Below, piece by piece: positions 20,852-29,822 of a DNA stretch of 64,000 nt; the stretch's first letter is position 1, and each line of letters starts with the position of its first letter. The notes below the pieces were generated by a model that saw nothing but the letters and a program-made list of their open reading frames with translations, searched no databases and was not told the DNA's origin. Source of the stretch: Peribacillus sp. ACCC06369 (lineage in GTDB: Bacteria > Bacillota > Bacilli > Bacillales > DSM-1321); contig NZ_JAUCEN010000002.1 of assembly GCF_030348945.1 (NCBI RefSeq), positions 1,488,001-1,552,000 on the forward strand, in the 5' to 3' direction. The translations under genes and the position numbers were made by a program.

Positions 20852-21679
20852 ATGATTAACAGAGTATTAGTATTACTTACATCTATATCATGTTTCTTGA
20901 TGGCTTGTAACGATCACAATCCCAATCAAACCGAAAATGAGAATCAAGAAAGTGTGGAAACGGCAGCAACAGTTCAAGATGAAAGCCAGCCAGAAAAAGA
21001 TCTGAAAAAAGAAACATCAAAAATAAATCTCGTAGAGAATGTAAAGGCAGAATATCGGGTGAACAAAGATAAATGGTCATTTAAACCCATTGGGGATGCA
21101 AATCCGAAAGTTGTGTTGTTAACCTTTGATGGTGCACCTGATTAATATTCGCTGGAAATTGCCAAAACCCTTAAGCGACTTGAAGTACCTGCGATTTTTT
21201 TCGTGAACGGTCACTTTCTTGAAAAAGATGAAAATAATGCGATGCTAAAAGTAATTCATGATATGGGTTTTTCTATCGGTAATCATACGTATTCCCATGT
21301 AAATGTAAAAGAATTGACTGAAAAGGAACAAGAGAGGGAAATCGTTAAATTGAACAATTTGGTTGAAGGCATTATAGGTGAACGCCCTAAGTACTTCAGG
21401 GCGCCTTTTGGATTGAAAACCGATCATTCAAAAAAAGTTGCTGAGGAAGAAAACATGTTGGTCATGAATTGGACATATGGATATGACTGGGAAAAAGAGT
21501 ATCAGGATAAAAAAGCTTTAACTGATATCATGTTGAACAGCTCATATTTAGGAAATGGTGCGAACTTACTGATGCATGACCGGAAATGGACGAGTGAAGC
21601 GATAGAGGATATCGTGAAAGGTTTTCAAAAGAAAGGTTATAAGTTCCTTGATACAAAATTAATTGAAACGCCTGCATGA
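20852..21679 (+). pseudogene. polysaccharide deacetylase lipoprotein with in-frame stop
   Basis: Reads as one frame broken by TAA at 21143-21145. The 5' part has a lipoprotein signal (FLMACN), an acidic linker and NodB motif 1 as LTFDGAPD; after the stop the same frame resumes with YSLEIAKTLKRL, then NHTYSH (motif 2), RAPFG (motif 3) and LLMHD (motif 5). This is a carbohydrate esterase family 4 protein, acting on peptidoglycan or related polymers. Besides the stop, the second Asp of the usual TFDD motif is Gly, removing the catalytic base or metal ligand. Both lesions are single-base changes. Readthrough is conceivable but the Gly argues that function is lost. Confidence 0.8.
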
Positions 21680-21705
21680 GCTAATTCTCGGCCACAGCAG
21701 GTTTT

Positions 21706-22140
21706 TTATTTCCTTGGATAGTAATACATCACCCGATTATTGAATAGATGGAGCTGTGCCCGTAATTTCTTTGCTAGGAACTTGCACAATTCATTAGCTT
21801 TTCCCTTATCACCGAAAGTTGCTGTTTCAGGGAGGGTGAATTGGATATAGGATTGAATCCGCTCTAATCCATTTTCATCCTTAACGACTTCTTGGTCAAC
21901 GCCTATCAATATCATGTGGTATCGATCCTCTTTGGCTTGGAGATAAATAGCCTTATCTTTCATACTTTCAGGTACTTTCATTTCATAAGGAAATGCTTTC
22001 TTATCATACTCCCAATCCAGTTGCTTTCCTGTTTTTGCTGTGATCATTTGATAATAATTCAGCAATTCTTTCACATCTTCAATGGTTACAGTCGCTTTTA
22101 CGGACTCGGGAACAAGTTTAATATAGGCATTTTCAGTCAT
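21706..22140 (-). CDS. conserved hypothetical protein, DUF1885-like
   Basis: 144 residues, soluble, mixed alpha/beta, beginning MTENAYIKLVPESVK. I associate this with the Bacillus DUF1885 family from memory; confidence in that is moderate and no function is known. GGGGG precedes the ATG. Convergent with the broken deacetylase and divergent from sr1. Confidence 0.65.
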   Translation of the reverse strand: MTENAYIKLVPESVKATVTIEDVKELLNYYQMITAKTGKQLDWEYDKKAFPYEMKVPESMKDKAIYLQAKEDRYHMILIGVDQEVVKDENGLERIQSYIQFTLPETATFGDKGKANELCKFLAKKLRAQLHLFNNRVMYYYPRK

Positions 22141-22314
22141 TTGGATCCCCCTTAGATCTTTCGAATGTAAGTATATATTAACATTTTATGGTTGTTTTAT
22201 ATACTAATCTATATGTAATTTGAAAGGCAAAATTCCTTTTTCACCTTGTTTTGCTGAGTAAGGAATGTGGTGGAATTTTAAAAAAAGAGCTCAAAGAGCC
22301 GTTCGTTTTTTGAA

Positions 22315-22328
22315 AATGAACGTTTTCA
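22315..22328 (-). promoter_or_regulatory. cre-like CcpA site upstream of sr1
   Basis: Minus-strand TGAAAACGTTCATT matches 12 of 14 positions of the cre consensus (TGWAANCGNTNWCA); the last two differ. It lies about 165-175 bases before the predicted sr1 start. CcpA is a minor repressor of sr1 in B. subtilis. Confidence 0.4.
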
Positions 22329-22437
22329 TAATAAGAATTCCAATGATTGGAACCGTTTACTTCCAATCGGCGGTTTCAAAATGAAAGAAATAAATCAATG
22401 GAATGAACCTATATTGAATTTAATGGAAAAAAGTATA

Positions 22438-22448
22438 TATGTTATACT
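22438..22448 (+). promoter_or_regulatory. CcpN operator 1 upstream of sr1
   Basis: TATGTTATACT matches the CcpN consensus TRTGHYATAYW at all 11 positions. It lies just upstream of the -35 element. Confidence 0.75.
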
Positions 22449-22455
22449 TTTTAGC

Positions 22456-22484
22456 TTGAAATAATAAATGTGTTATATTATAAT
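22456..22484 (+). promoter_or_regulatory. sr1 promoter
   Basis: TTGAAA and TATAAT separated by 17 bases; predicted start at about 22491. Confidence 0.85.
22469..22479 (+). promoter_or_regulatory. CcpN operator 2 in the sr1 promoter spacer
   Basis: TGTGTTATATT matches TRTGHYATAYW at all 11 positions and overlaps the first base of the -10 box, so bound repressor would act directly on RNA polymerase. Confidence 0.75.
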
Positions 22485-22545
22485 TCATATAAAGCGGTTA
22501 CATTATGTAATTGATGCATACAATATAGAGGAAGGGGTTGTAAAA

Positions 22546-22671
22546 ATGGGAACTATCGTATGTCAAACTTGCAATAGCACGATTGAACATTTTGAAGATG
22601 AAAAAGTAAGTGTACTTTATACACACAATCACAACTGCCAAAGCTGTGATACAGCTGCCTCTGAAAAATAA
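22546..22671 (+). CDS. sr1P: SR1P peptide, GapA partner
   Basis: 41 residues starting MGTIVCQTCNSTIEHFEDEK, with a second Cys pair (CQSC) near the C-terminus. The start and the FEDEK-VSVLY core match SR1P of B. subtilis, which binds glyceraldehyde-3-phosphate dehydrogenase GapA and promotes its interaction with RNase J1. A GGAAGGGG site lies eight bases before the ATG. The two CxxC pairs could bind a metal. Embedded in SR1. Confidence 0.88.
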   Translation: MGTIVCQTCNSTIEHFEDEKVSVLYTHNHNCQSCDTAASEK

Positions 22672-22703
22672 ATGGAAAAAGACTTTTAGATTAATAGAAT
22701 TGA

Positions 22704-22740
22704 AGGGTGTTTCAGGGTTGTAACCTGGAGCACCCTTTTT
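22704..22740 (+). terminator. terminator of SR1
   Basis: AGGGTG and CACCCT with inner CAGG/CCTG pairing, followed by TTTTT. Confidence 0.88.
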
Positions 22741-22818
22741 ATCGAAGTTAACGAGGGAGAATTCTTCCGTTTCCAACCAAAGCACTTTGCTCAATTACGT
22801 TGAATCAATAAAATGGGC

Positions 22819-22849
22819 AAAAAACCAGAGCAGGTATCTGCTCTGGTTT
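22819..22849 (-). terminator. terminator of speA
   Basis: AAACCAGAGCAG and CTGCTCTGGTTT pair around GTAT; the U tract is on the minus strand. Confidence 0.9.
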
Positions 22850-22861
22850 GATGAAATTCAT

Positions 22862-24319
22862 TCAGTTTTTAATGATGCGCAAATATTTTATCTCTGGATC
22901 CTCTGGACCTTGGACAGGTAGGCCTGCCTCGATGTTTTTCCGGATGTAATTGATATTATCTTCAGTAATCAGTTCGCCTGGTATGAAGATCGGGATTCCC
23001 GGCGGGTAAACCATGATGAATTCAGCACTGATTTTGCCGACCGATTCCTCGATGGGAACCACTTCGGTCTCTGCATAAAATGCCTCCCTTGGTGATAAAG
23101 CAAGTGGCGGTGTATCAGGAAGGAGGACTTCAATTTTTTCATGTTCAGCAGCCATTTCCTTAAACTCATCCGATAAGTCTCTTAGGGCAGCGATCAGCAG
23201 GTCCGCTTCTATTTTTGAGTCTCCCGGTGTTATCAGGCAAAGGATATTGTACAAGTCAGAAAGTTCGACTTCGATATTATGCTTTTCACGCAGCCATTTC
23301 TCAACGTCGTATCCGGTAATATTCAATTCCTTAATGGAAATGATCAACTTAGTCGGATCATAACTAAATGCTGCCTTACTCTCAAGAATTTCGCTGCCGA
23401 CACAGTATAGATAAGGAATCTCATTCACGGCCTCACGGATATATCCTGCGAGATTGATGGCCTCATCGATCATTTCCCTGCCTACCGTCGCCAGCTGTCT
23501 TCTAGCCGTATCCAGGGAAGCCAGAAGTATATAGGAGGTTGAGGTCGTTGTGAGCATGCTCAAAATGGCTTGTACACGATTTGCTGAAACCAATCCAGTT
23601 TTAACATTTAATATGGAACTTCCCGTTAGTGAACCGCCCAGTTTATGAACACTTGTTGCAGCCATATCTGCTCCAGCTTGCATGGCTGACATCGGCAAGT
23701 CTTCATGGAAGTGAATATGGACACCATGTGCTTCATCTACAAGAACTGGGATTTCGTGGGAATGAGCAAGTTCGACTATTTTTTGCAAATCAGCCGAAAT
23801 ACCGAAATAGGTGGGATTGATTACAAGCAAACCTTTAGCATCACCATGTTCCCTTAAAGTTTTTTCAACGGCATCGATGGTGATTCCGTGGGAGATGCCC
23901 AAGTCTTTGTCTATTTCAGGATTGATGAAAATGGGAACAGCTCCGGAAAATACAATGGCAGACATTACGGATTTATGTACATTCCTCGGAACGATGATTT
24001 TGTCCCCAGGTCCGCAGACTGTCATGACCATCGTCATGATCGCTCCACTTGTTCCTTGAACGGAAAAGAATGTATGATCTGCACCAAAAGCTTCAGCGGC
24101 AAGATCCTGAGCTTGTTTAATGATACCTTTAGGTTGATGGAGATCATCGAGTGGTGCAATATTGATTAAATCTATGGATAATGCATTTTCTCCAATGAAA
24201 TTACGGAAATCAGCGTCCATTCCTTTTCCTTTTTTATGACCTGGAATATGAAATTGAACGGGATTTTTTTTTGCATGCTGCAATAAGGCAGTGTATAAGG
24301 GTGTTTCATTCTGTGACAA
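22862..24319 (-). CDS. speA: biosynthetic arginine decarboxylase
   Basis: 485 residues. PLP-dependent fold-type I decarboxylase (Orn/Lys/Arg group) that makes agmatine from arginine for polyamine synthesis. FHIPGHKKGKGMD lies near the N-terminus; VDEAHGVHIHFH and the PLP lysine in SVHKLGGSLTGSS are near residues 196-235. The TTG start at 24319 gives an N-terminus SQNETPLYTALL matching B. subtilis SpeA and has AAAGGGG ten bases upstream; the longer frame to 24412 has no support. Convergent with sr1, whose RNA affects arginine catabolism. Confidence 0.93.
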   Translation of the reverse strand: MSQNETPLYTALLQHAKKNPVQFHIPGHKKGKGMDADFRNFIGENALSIDLINIAPLDDLHQPKGIIKQAQDLAAEAFGADHTFFSVQGTSGAIMTMVMTVCGPGDKIIVPRNVHKSVMSAIVFSGAVPIFINPEIDKDLGISHGITIDAVEKTLREHGDAKGLLVINPTYFGISADLQKIVELAHSHEIPVLVDEAHGVHIHFHEDLPMSAMQAGADMAATSVHKLGGSLTGSSILNVKTGLVSANRVQAILSMLTTTSTSYILLASLDTARRQLATVGREMIDEAINLAGYIREAVNEIPYLYCVGSEILESKAAFSYDPTKLIISIKELNITGYDVEKWLREKHNIEVELSDLYNILCLITPGDSKIEADLLIAALRDLSDEFKEMAAEHEKIEVLLPDTPPLALSPREAFYAETEVVPIEESVGKISAEFIMVYPPGIPIFIPGELITEDNINYIRKNIEAGLPVQGPEDPEIKYLRIIKN

Positions 24320-24447
24320 TTCTTTGTGGCCCCTTTTCAATATAATAGGTAAAAAATATCGGGGAGGGTATACTCCCTTTCTATTAACGATCGTATGTTT
24401 CTCCGATTCCATTCAAATGGTCTTGTGGATAGACATAAAACAAATGA

Positions 24448-24456
24448 ATTATAGCA
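24448..24456 (-). promoter_or_regulatory. extended -10 promoter for speA
   Basis: Minus-strand TGCTATAAT is a perfect extended -10; a weak TAGGCA -35 lies 17 bases upstream. It predicts a leader of about 120 bases. Apart from this and the downstream gene's promoter, the gap 24320-24722 holds nothing I can identify. Confidence 0.55.
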
Positions 24457-24654
24457 CGTCTTATAATAAATGCCTAGCGTGACTTTAATGTCCTGACATA
24501 AACAAATTTTAAATGCCTTCGATGTTAAGGGGCTCAATAAAAATATCAGCCGATTATAATTGAGTATATGCCAGTATTAACTGGATTGACTCAAGAATTC
24601 TTCATTTATAAATATTGAATGCGTGAGTTTAAAAATTGAACGGGTAAGCAATAT

Positions 24655-24682
24655 TTGCCATAATTAAGCTATGTTATATAGA
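24655..24682 (+). promoter_or_regulatory. promoter of the nitronate monooxygenase gene
   Basis: TTGCCA and TATAGA separated by 16 bases, about 40 bases upstream of the ATG. Confidence 0.5.
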
Positions 24683-24722
24683 TTGCAGCTAAATAAAACA
24701 AATCACTAAAAGGAAAAGGGAG

Positions 24723-25691
24723 ATGAGGAGTTTGAAGTGGAATACGCGTGTGACCAATTTGTTAGGGATTCAATACCCAATCGTACAAGGGGGATTGGCT
24801 CATTTAGCTTATGCAGAACTGGCTGCGGCAGTTTCGAATGCAGGAGGGCTTGGACAGGTAACGGCCATGTCCTTGGAAAACCAAGAGCAACTGATAGATG
24901 AAATTAGAAAAACTAAATCATTGACGGATAAACCCTTCGGTGTGAACTTTGCAATCGGGCAGCATGGAAGGCCTTATGAACACATGCTTGAAGCAGCATT
25001 GAAAGAGGATATCGCAGTTGTTTCCGTAACCGGCGGAAACCCTTCGCCATTTCTTGAATACGTCAAAGGTACTCAGGTGAAAAAACTGGTGCTAGTTGCT
25101 GCAAGAAAGCAGGCTGTGAAGGCTGAACAGCTTGGTGCAGATGCAGTGATGGTGGTTGGGCAGGAGGGCGGCGGACATTTAGGCCGTGATGATATTGGAA
25201 CCTCTGTGTTAATTCCTCAAGTTGTGGATTCCGTTAAAATTCCAGTCATCGCCTCGGGGGGGTTTGGCGATGGGCGCGGTTTGATGGCAGCATTGGCTCT
25301 TGGCGCCGATGGAATCGAGATGGGAACACGATTCATAGCAGTCAAGGAGTGCGTTCATGCGCATGAATTATATAAAAATGCCTTGGTTTCCGGTACAGAA
25401 AATGATACCGTTGTCATTAAGAGGTCCATTGGTGCACCAGCCAGGGTAATTGCAAACAACTGGACCGATAAAATCCTTGAAATAGAAAAAGAAAATGGCG
25501 GATATGAGCAATTGAAGGATTACATAAGTGGAAAAGCGAACCAGCGTTATATTCACGACGGTGTTGAAAGTGAAGGATATGCCTGGGCTGGACAAGTGAT
25601 GGGGCTGATTCATGATGTACCATCGACTGCTGAACTATTCAGTCGGATTATCGGCCAAGCGGAAGCAATTCGTTCAAAATGGGCAGACTGA
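24723..25691 (+). CDS. nitronate monooxygenase-type flavoprotein
   Basis: 322 residues, FMN-dependent TIM barrel (NPD/2-nitropropane dioxygenase family). Visible motifs: PIVQGGLAHLAYAELAAAVS at about 19-38, GQEGGGHLGRDDIG near 147-160, and the phosphate-binding ASGGFGDGRGL and ALGADGIEMGTRF near 178-205. It probably oxidises alkyl nitronates; the related enoyl-ACP reductase FabK is a less likely alternative. It precedes yktA in the same direction. Confidence 0.85.
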   Translation: MRSLKWNTRVTNLLGIQYPIVQGGLAHLAYAELAAAVSNAGGLGQVTAMSLENQEQLIDEIRKTKSLTDKPFGVNFAIGQHGRPYEHMLEAALKEDIAVVSVTGGNPSPFLEYVKGTQVKKLVLVAARKQAVKAEQLGADAVMVVGQEGGGHLGRDDIGTSVLIPQVVDSVKIPVIASGGFGDGRGLMAALALGADGIEMGTRFIAVKECVHAHELYKNALVSGTENDTVVIKRSIGAPARVIANNWTDKILEIEKENGGYEQLKDYISGKANQRYIHDGVESEGYAWAGQVMGLIHDVPSTAELFSRIIGQAEAIRSKWAD

Positions 25692-25747
25692 AGATAAATG
25701 GACTCCCGGACAACATGAAAAACTATCTAGAAGGAGCGTGTTAGGGT

Positions 25748-26023
25748 ATGGATTATCAATATCCAATGGATCTTGATTGGACTACTGATGAAATAGTAGA
25801 TGTGATTAAATTTTTTGAAGCGGTAGAAAAGGCTTATGAAAATAAAATACAAAAAGAAGAATTTATGAAAGCATATCGAAGATTCAAGGAAATAGTCCCC
25901 GGTAAGGCGGATGAAAAAAAGTATACGGATGAGTTTGAGTCAGCCAGCACCTATTCAGCATATCTCGTTATTAAGAAGGCAAAAGGAATCGAAGACGGAG
26001 AATGGATAAAAATGAAAAATTAA
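25748..26023 (+). CDS. yktA: UPF0223 protein YktA
   Basis: 91 residues, highly charged and helical, beginning MDYQYPMDLDWTTDEIVDVI, matching the UPF0223 (YktA) family; function unknown. AGAAGGAGCG lies upstream of the ATG. In B. subtilis the next gene is yktB; here the trp operon is interposed. Confidence 0.88.
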   Translation: MDYQYPMDLDWTTDEIVDVIKFFEAVEKAYENKIQKEEFMKAYRRFKEIVPGKADEKKYTDEFESASTYSAYLVIKKAKGIEDGEWIKMKN

Positions 26024-26054
26024 AAATTAAAAATATAATTTTTAGAAAACTCCA

Positions 26055-26083
26055 TTGACTTACTGAAAAGATTGTTTTAACAT
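26055..26083 (+). promoter_or_regulatory. trp operon promoter
   Basis: TTGACT and TAACAT spaced 17 bases, just before the first T-box leader; predicted start about 26090. Confidence 0.55.
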
Positions 26084-26089
26084 AATAAT

Positions 26090-26350
26090 CAAGAAAAAGA
26101 TAAAGGCAGTGACGAAGAAGAGTACCTTAATGCTGTTCTGCAGAGAGCCAGTGGTTGCTGAAAACTGGTGAACGAATTTAAGCGAATGGACTTCCGAGCC
26201 CCAAACCGAAACGGATTGACGGAGTAGGCTTTGGCGATTATCTCATCGTTAATGGAGATAGGCATGTTAATGCCGTAAAGTGAGCTAATTTAGCTAATTA
26301 AGGTGGTACCACGGGTTCCTCGTCCTTTGGATGAGGGCCCTTTTTGCGTT
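26090..26350 (+). promoter_or_regulatory. T-box riboswitch 1 (tRNA-Trp)
   Basis: A complete T-box leader. Stem I region with AGAGAGCC, specifier sequence GAA-UGG-AC with the UGG (Trp) codon at 26187-26189, the T-box motif AAGGTGGTACCACG at 26300-26313, and terminator arms CCTCGTCC/GGATGAGG followed by TTTTT. Uncharged tRNA-Trp should bind the specifier and T-box and prevent termination. Confidence 0.93.
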
Positions 26351-26379
26351 TTTATGAAAATGATAATTAAATCTATGAA

Positions 26380-26637
26380 TAAGAGTAGTAATCTTTTTAG
26401 ATGCGTCACAGAGAGCCGGAAAAGGTGGAAACCGGTACGATATAAGAAGATGAATGGACTTATGAGTGGTTTCTTGAAATAAGTAGGGAAACTCGGCTGC
26501 CACCGTTAAAGGGTATTCGCAAGAAACTTTCATTTCTTGCTTGAGAGGGAAAAATGATGCGTTTTTCCAACTTGAGGTGGCACCGCGGTATACCGTCCTC
26601 TGCAGACACATATTTGTGTTTGCAGGGGATTTTTTTA
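26380..26637 (+). promoter_or_regulatory. T-box riboswitch 2 (tRNA-Trp)
   Basis: Second leader in tandem: AGAGAGCCGG of Stem I, specifier GAA-UGG-AC with UGG at 26455-26457, T-box motif TGAGGTGGCACCGCGG at 26573-26588, and a terminator with CCTCTGCA/TGCAGGGG arms followed by TTTTTTT. It must also be read through before trpE is made, so both switches act in series. Confidence 0.93.
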
Positions 26638-26773
26638 TGGGATTTTCAATATAAATACCTTTTAGAGGAAAAGTCAAAAAATATTCAGAGTAACTGGAAA
26701 CTCCGGCACTCGTCAAAAGGGTCTGCCCTTTTAACAGTTTATATGATCGTATAAGAATCGGGAGGGAATTGAG

Positions 26774-28168
26774 ATGAACAATTTGGATGAAAAAAAAATA
26801 CTCCGCTTCAAAATGGACACAATTGAAGGGGATATCCACACACCCATTGCCATATTTCAGAAAATGGATGGGGAACAGAAATTTTTATTGGAAAGTTCCA
26901 ATTCGCATCATGACAACGGGCGCTATTCTTATCTAGGTTCAAACCCATACTTGGAGGTGACATCGCTCGCTAACCAAGTATATGTGAAAGACCCTGAAAC
27001 AGGTGACCAAATCGTAAAGAACATCAATATCATCGAGTTTCTAAAAAATGAATTGTTAGTTGAGATAGGAGAGGCCCCCGTACATCTTCCGCCATTTAAT
27101 GGAGGTGCAATCGGCTATATGGGCTATGATATCATTCGGCTATATGAAAATATAGGCTCGGTGCCGCCTGATTCTCTGCAAATGCCTGATGCTCATTTTC
27201 TCTTTTATAAAGAACTGTATATATTCGATCATGTTTTGCAAAAAATCCATCTTTTGACTGCGGAAGAAGATAGTGAAAAAAGTTTATTGGGGATGAAGGA
27301 AAAAATCAATCAGGCAAGCAAACCGTCAAAGGAAATATCGTCGGAATATTTGGAATTCAAGTCGAATTTCAGTCAGGATGAATTTGAGAAAATGGTTCTT
27401 GATGTTAAAGCGGCGATTGTGGCTGGTGAAGTGTTCCAAGTTGTTTTATCACAAAGATTTAAAGCGGACTTCGATGGTGAACCTTTCGATGCCTATCGTC
27501 GTCTGCGTTTAGCCAACCCATCACCTTATATGTTTTATATAGAATTTGGTGACTATACCATTCTAGGGTCGTCTCCAGAAAGCTTGATCAGTGTTTCATC
27601 AGGAATGGTTCACGTTAATCCCATTGCCGGTACAAGGCCGAGAGGGAAAACGGACGAAGAAGATAAGGGATTGGAAAAAAGCCTGCTGATGGATGAAAAG
27701 GAACTTGCTGAACATAGGATGCTTGTTGATTTAGGAAGAAATGACCTTGGGAGGGTTTGCGAAATTGGTTCAATCCACCTGACCGAGGAAATGGAAATTC
27801 AAAGATATCAGCATGTCATGCATATTGCTTCTAAGATTAGCGGAAAGCTTAGGGAAGGATTCACGAGTTTGGATGCGCTGACGGTCTGCCTCCCTGCTGG
27901 AACAGTTTCAGGTGCTCCTAAAATCAGGGCGATGGAGCTGATCAATGAACTGGAAAATTGTAAACGCGGGATGTATTCAGGCTCAATAGGATTCATTGGT
28001 TATGGAGGGGATCTTGATATGGCATTAGCCATTCGGACGATGATCATTAAAGATGGCAAGGCACATGTACAGGCAGGGGCAGGAATTGTATATGATTCAG
28101 ATCCAAAAACGGAATATGAAGAAACACAAAATAAAGCACGAGCTCTAATGGAGGTTCACACAAAATGA
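26774..28168 (+). CDS. trpE: anthranilate synthase component I
   Basis: 464 residues. Converts chorismate to anthranilate with ammonia from TrpG. The feedback-inhibition motif LLESS is at about 39-43. The chorismate-binding domain shows VLSQRF, SPSPYMFYIEFGD-type segments, IAGTRPRGKTDEED and LPAGTVSGAPKIRAMELI. GGGAGGG precedes the ATG. First gene of the operon, about 135 bases after the second T-box terminator. Confidence 0.95.
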   Translation: MNNLDEKKILRFKMDTIEGDIHTPIAIFQKMDGEQKFLLESSNSHHDNGRYSYLGSNPYLEVTSLANQVYVKDPETGDQIVKNINIIEFLKNELLVEIGEAPVHLPPFNGGAIGYMGYDIIRLYENIGSVPPDSLQMPDAHFLFYKELYIFDHVLQKIHLLTAEEDSEKSLLGMKEKINQASKPSKEISSEYLEFKSNFSQDEFEKMVLDVKAAIVAGEVFQVVLSQRFKADFDGEPFDAYRRLRLANPSPYMFYIEFGDYTILGSSPESLISVSSGMVHVNPIAGTRPRGKTDEEDKGLEKSLLMDEKELAEHRMLVDLGRNDLGRVCEIGSIHLTEEMEIQRYQHVMHIASKISGKLREGFTSLDALTVCLPAGTVSGAPKIRAMELINELENCKRGMYSGSIGFIGYGGDLDMALAIRTMIIKDGKAHVQAGAGIVYDSDPKTEYEETQNKARALMEVHTK

Positions 28169-28770
28169 TTTTATTAATTGATAACTATGACTCGTTCACT
28201 TACAACCTTTATCAATATTTAGGGGAAGTGGAAAAAGAAATCGTTGTAAAAAGGAATGACGAAATCACCCTTGCTGAAATTGAGGAATTGAATCCCATGG
28301 CAATCGTCATTTCCCCGGGACCTGGCCGGCCGGAAGATGCTGGTATCAGTATGGAGATCATTCGTAGCTTTTATGAGAAGGTTCCGCTTTTAGGCATTTG
28401 TCTGGGGCATCAGGCCATTGGTGCAGTTTTTGGTGCGAACGTGGTTGGGGCAAAACAAATCATGCACGGGAAAACATCGGTCATCGAGCATGATGGAACA
28501 GGTGTATTTGCGAAACAGGACCTACGATTCCCGGTAATGCGTTACCATTCTCTTGTAGTTGAAAGGGCGAGTTTGCCAAATGAGCTGACTGTGACGGCGA
28601 GTGCACTTGATGATGGGGAAATCATGGCCCTAAAACATCAAGATTTCCCGCTATACGGGTTACAGTTCCACCCTGAATCAATAGGGACGAAAATCGGCAA
28701 GGAATTATTACATCAATTTTATAAGATTGCCGGAACCTTTCAATCAGAGAAGGAACAATCCATTTTATAA
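28165..28770 (+). CDS. trpG: anthranilate synthase glutaminase subunit
   Basis: 201 residues, class I glutamine amidotransferase. Nucleophile Cys in [10 protein letters not shown] (about 77-86) and the His-Glu pair in QFHPESIGT (about 170). It overlaps the trpE stop by four bases. A dedicated trpG inside the operon differs from B. subtilis, where PabA in the folate operon is shared; a similar amphibolic role here is possible. Confidence 0.93.
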   Translation: MILLIDNYDSFTYNLYQYLGEVEKEIVVKRNDEITLAEIEELNPMAIVISPGPGRPEDAGISMEIIRSFYEKVPLLGICLGHQAIGAVFGANVVGAKQIMHGKTSVIEHDGTGVFAKQDLRFPVMRYHSLVVERASLPNELTVTASALDDGEIMALKHQDFPLYGLQFHPESIGTKIGKELLHQFYKIAGTFQSEKEQSIL

Positions 28771-28796
28771 ATACAAAAAACGACTGGGGGAGTTTA

Positions 28797-29822
28797 GTGG
28801 TGAAGGAGTATTTAGCGAAGTTAGCAGAGCGTCAAACATTGACGGAAGAAGAGATGAGCAGAGCAGCCCAAGCGTTATTTTCTAAAGATATCACCGAAAG
28901 CGAGATGGCAGCGTTCATCATAGCCCTTAAATCCAAAGGGGAAACGGCAGGTGAGATAGCAAGCCTTGTCCGAGTCATGAGAAAAGAAGCAAGAAGTGTA
29001 AAAACAAGCTCCCTTAATGTAATGGATAATTGCGGAACGGGAGGAGATGGATCACAAAGCTTCAATATAAGTACCGCATCGGCCTTCGTACTGGCTGGGG
29101 CAGGTGTCAAGGTTGCCAAACATGGAAACCGTAGCATTTCAAGTAAAACGGGAAGCGCGGATGTATTGGAAGAGCTAGGTGTTAATTTGTACTTGGAGCC
29201 TGACATGTTAAAAGAACTGCTGGAGGAAAATGGGATCACATTCTTATTTGCCCCATCCGTCCACCCTAATATTGCACGAATAATGAAAGTAAGAAAAGAA
29301 TTGAAAATCCCGACAATATTTAACCTTATCGGACCTTTGACAAATCCAGTTCAACTCGACACTCAATTATTGGGAATTAATCGACGGGATATGCTCGAGC
29401 TATTTGCGGAAGTCCTGCATAAATTGGGCAGGACACGCGCGGTCGTGATAAATGGTGCCGGTTTTATGGATGAAGCAAGCCTGCAGGGTGAAAATTCACT
29501 CGTGCTTTTGGAGCAAGGGGATATAACCCAATTTACGCTGCATCCTGAAGAAGTGGATCTGCCGGTTTACGGAAATGATGCCATCCGTGGCGGTGACGCC
29601 AAACAAAACGCCGATATTATGCTTCGCCTTCTCAAAGGGGAAAAAGGTGCCTATCGCGATACCGTTTTATTGAATGCTGGATTGGGATTATACGCACATG
29701 GTACGGCAGCTACGATCAAAAAAGGAATCTCCATGGCCAAAGAAAGCCTGGATAGCGGATCGGCTCTTACAAAGTTAGAAAATCTAATTGCTTATGGCAA
29801 TAGAAATAAGGTGGTCATGTAA
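28797..29822 (+). CDS. trpD: anthranilate phosphoribosyltransferase
   Basis: 341 residues. Transfers phosphoribose from PRPP to anthranilate. PRPP/diphosphate motif [17 protein letters not shown] (about 76-92), KHGNRS (about 106) and the downstream GPLTNP are typical. GTG start (28797 or the adjacent GTG at 28800) behind GGGGGAG. Confidence 0.95.
   Translation: MVKEYLAKLAERQTLTEEEMSRAAQALFSKDITESEMAAFIIALKSKGETAGEIASLVRVMRKEARSVKTSSLNVMDNCGTGGDGSQSFNISTASAFVLAGAGVKVAKHGNRSISSKTGSADVLEELGVNLYLEPDMLKELLEENGITFLFAPSVHPNIARIMKVRKELKIPTIFNLIGPLTNPVQLDTQLLGINRRDMLELFAEVLHKLGRTRAVVINGAGFMDEASLQGENSLVLLEQGDITQFTLHPEEVDLPVYGNDAIRGGDAKQNADIMLRLLKGEKGAYRDTVLLNAGLGLYAHGTAATIKKGISMAKESLDSGSALTKLENLIAYGNRNKVVM

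Larger units (their letters stand above)
22491..22740 (+). ncRNA. sr1: dual-function regulatory RNA SR1
   Basis: About 250 nucleotides from the predicted start to an intrinsic terminator. In B. subtilis SR1 base-pairs with ahrC mRNA, the arginine catabolism activator, and also encodes the peptide SR1P. Identification rests on three independent features: position between pdhD and a convergent speA, the encoded SR1P peptide, and two exact CcpN sites at the promoter. The RNA is somewhat longer than the B. subtilis form (about 205 nt). Target pairing to ahrC cannot be checked here because ahrC is outside the window. Confidence 0.85.

Noticed and set aside
21143..21145. Programmed stop-codon readthrough in the deacetylase
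   Set aside because: UAA is the least leaky stop, and the neighbouring catalytic residue is also lost, so decay is simpler.
26554..26754. 66-codon plus ORF in the trp leader
   Set aside because: It overlaps the second T-box motif and terminator and has no suitable ribosome site, so it is not a leader peptide.
26294..26839. Long minus-strand ORF of 181 codons across the trp leader
   Set aside because: It lies over the second T-box and terminators, has no ribosome site and no protein-like domain; the plus-strand RNA structure explains the region.
28832..29239. 135-codon ORF antisense to trpD
   Set aside because: Low-complexity Ser-rich translation typical of an antisense shadow.
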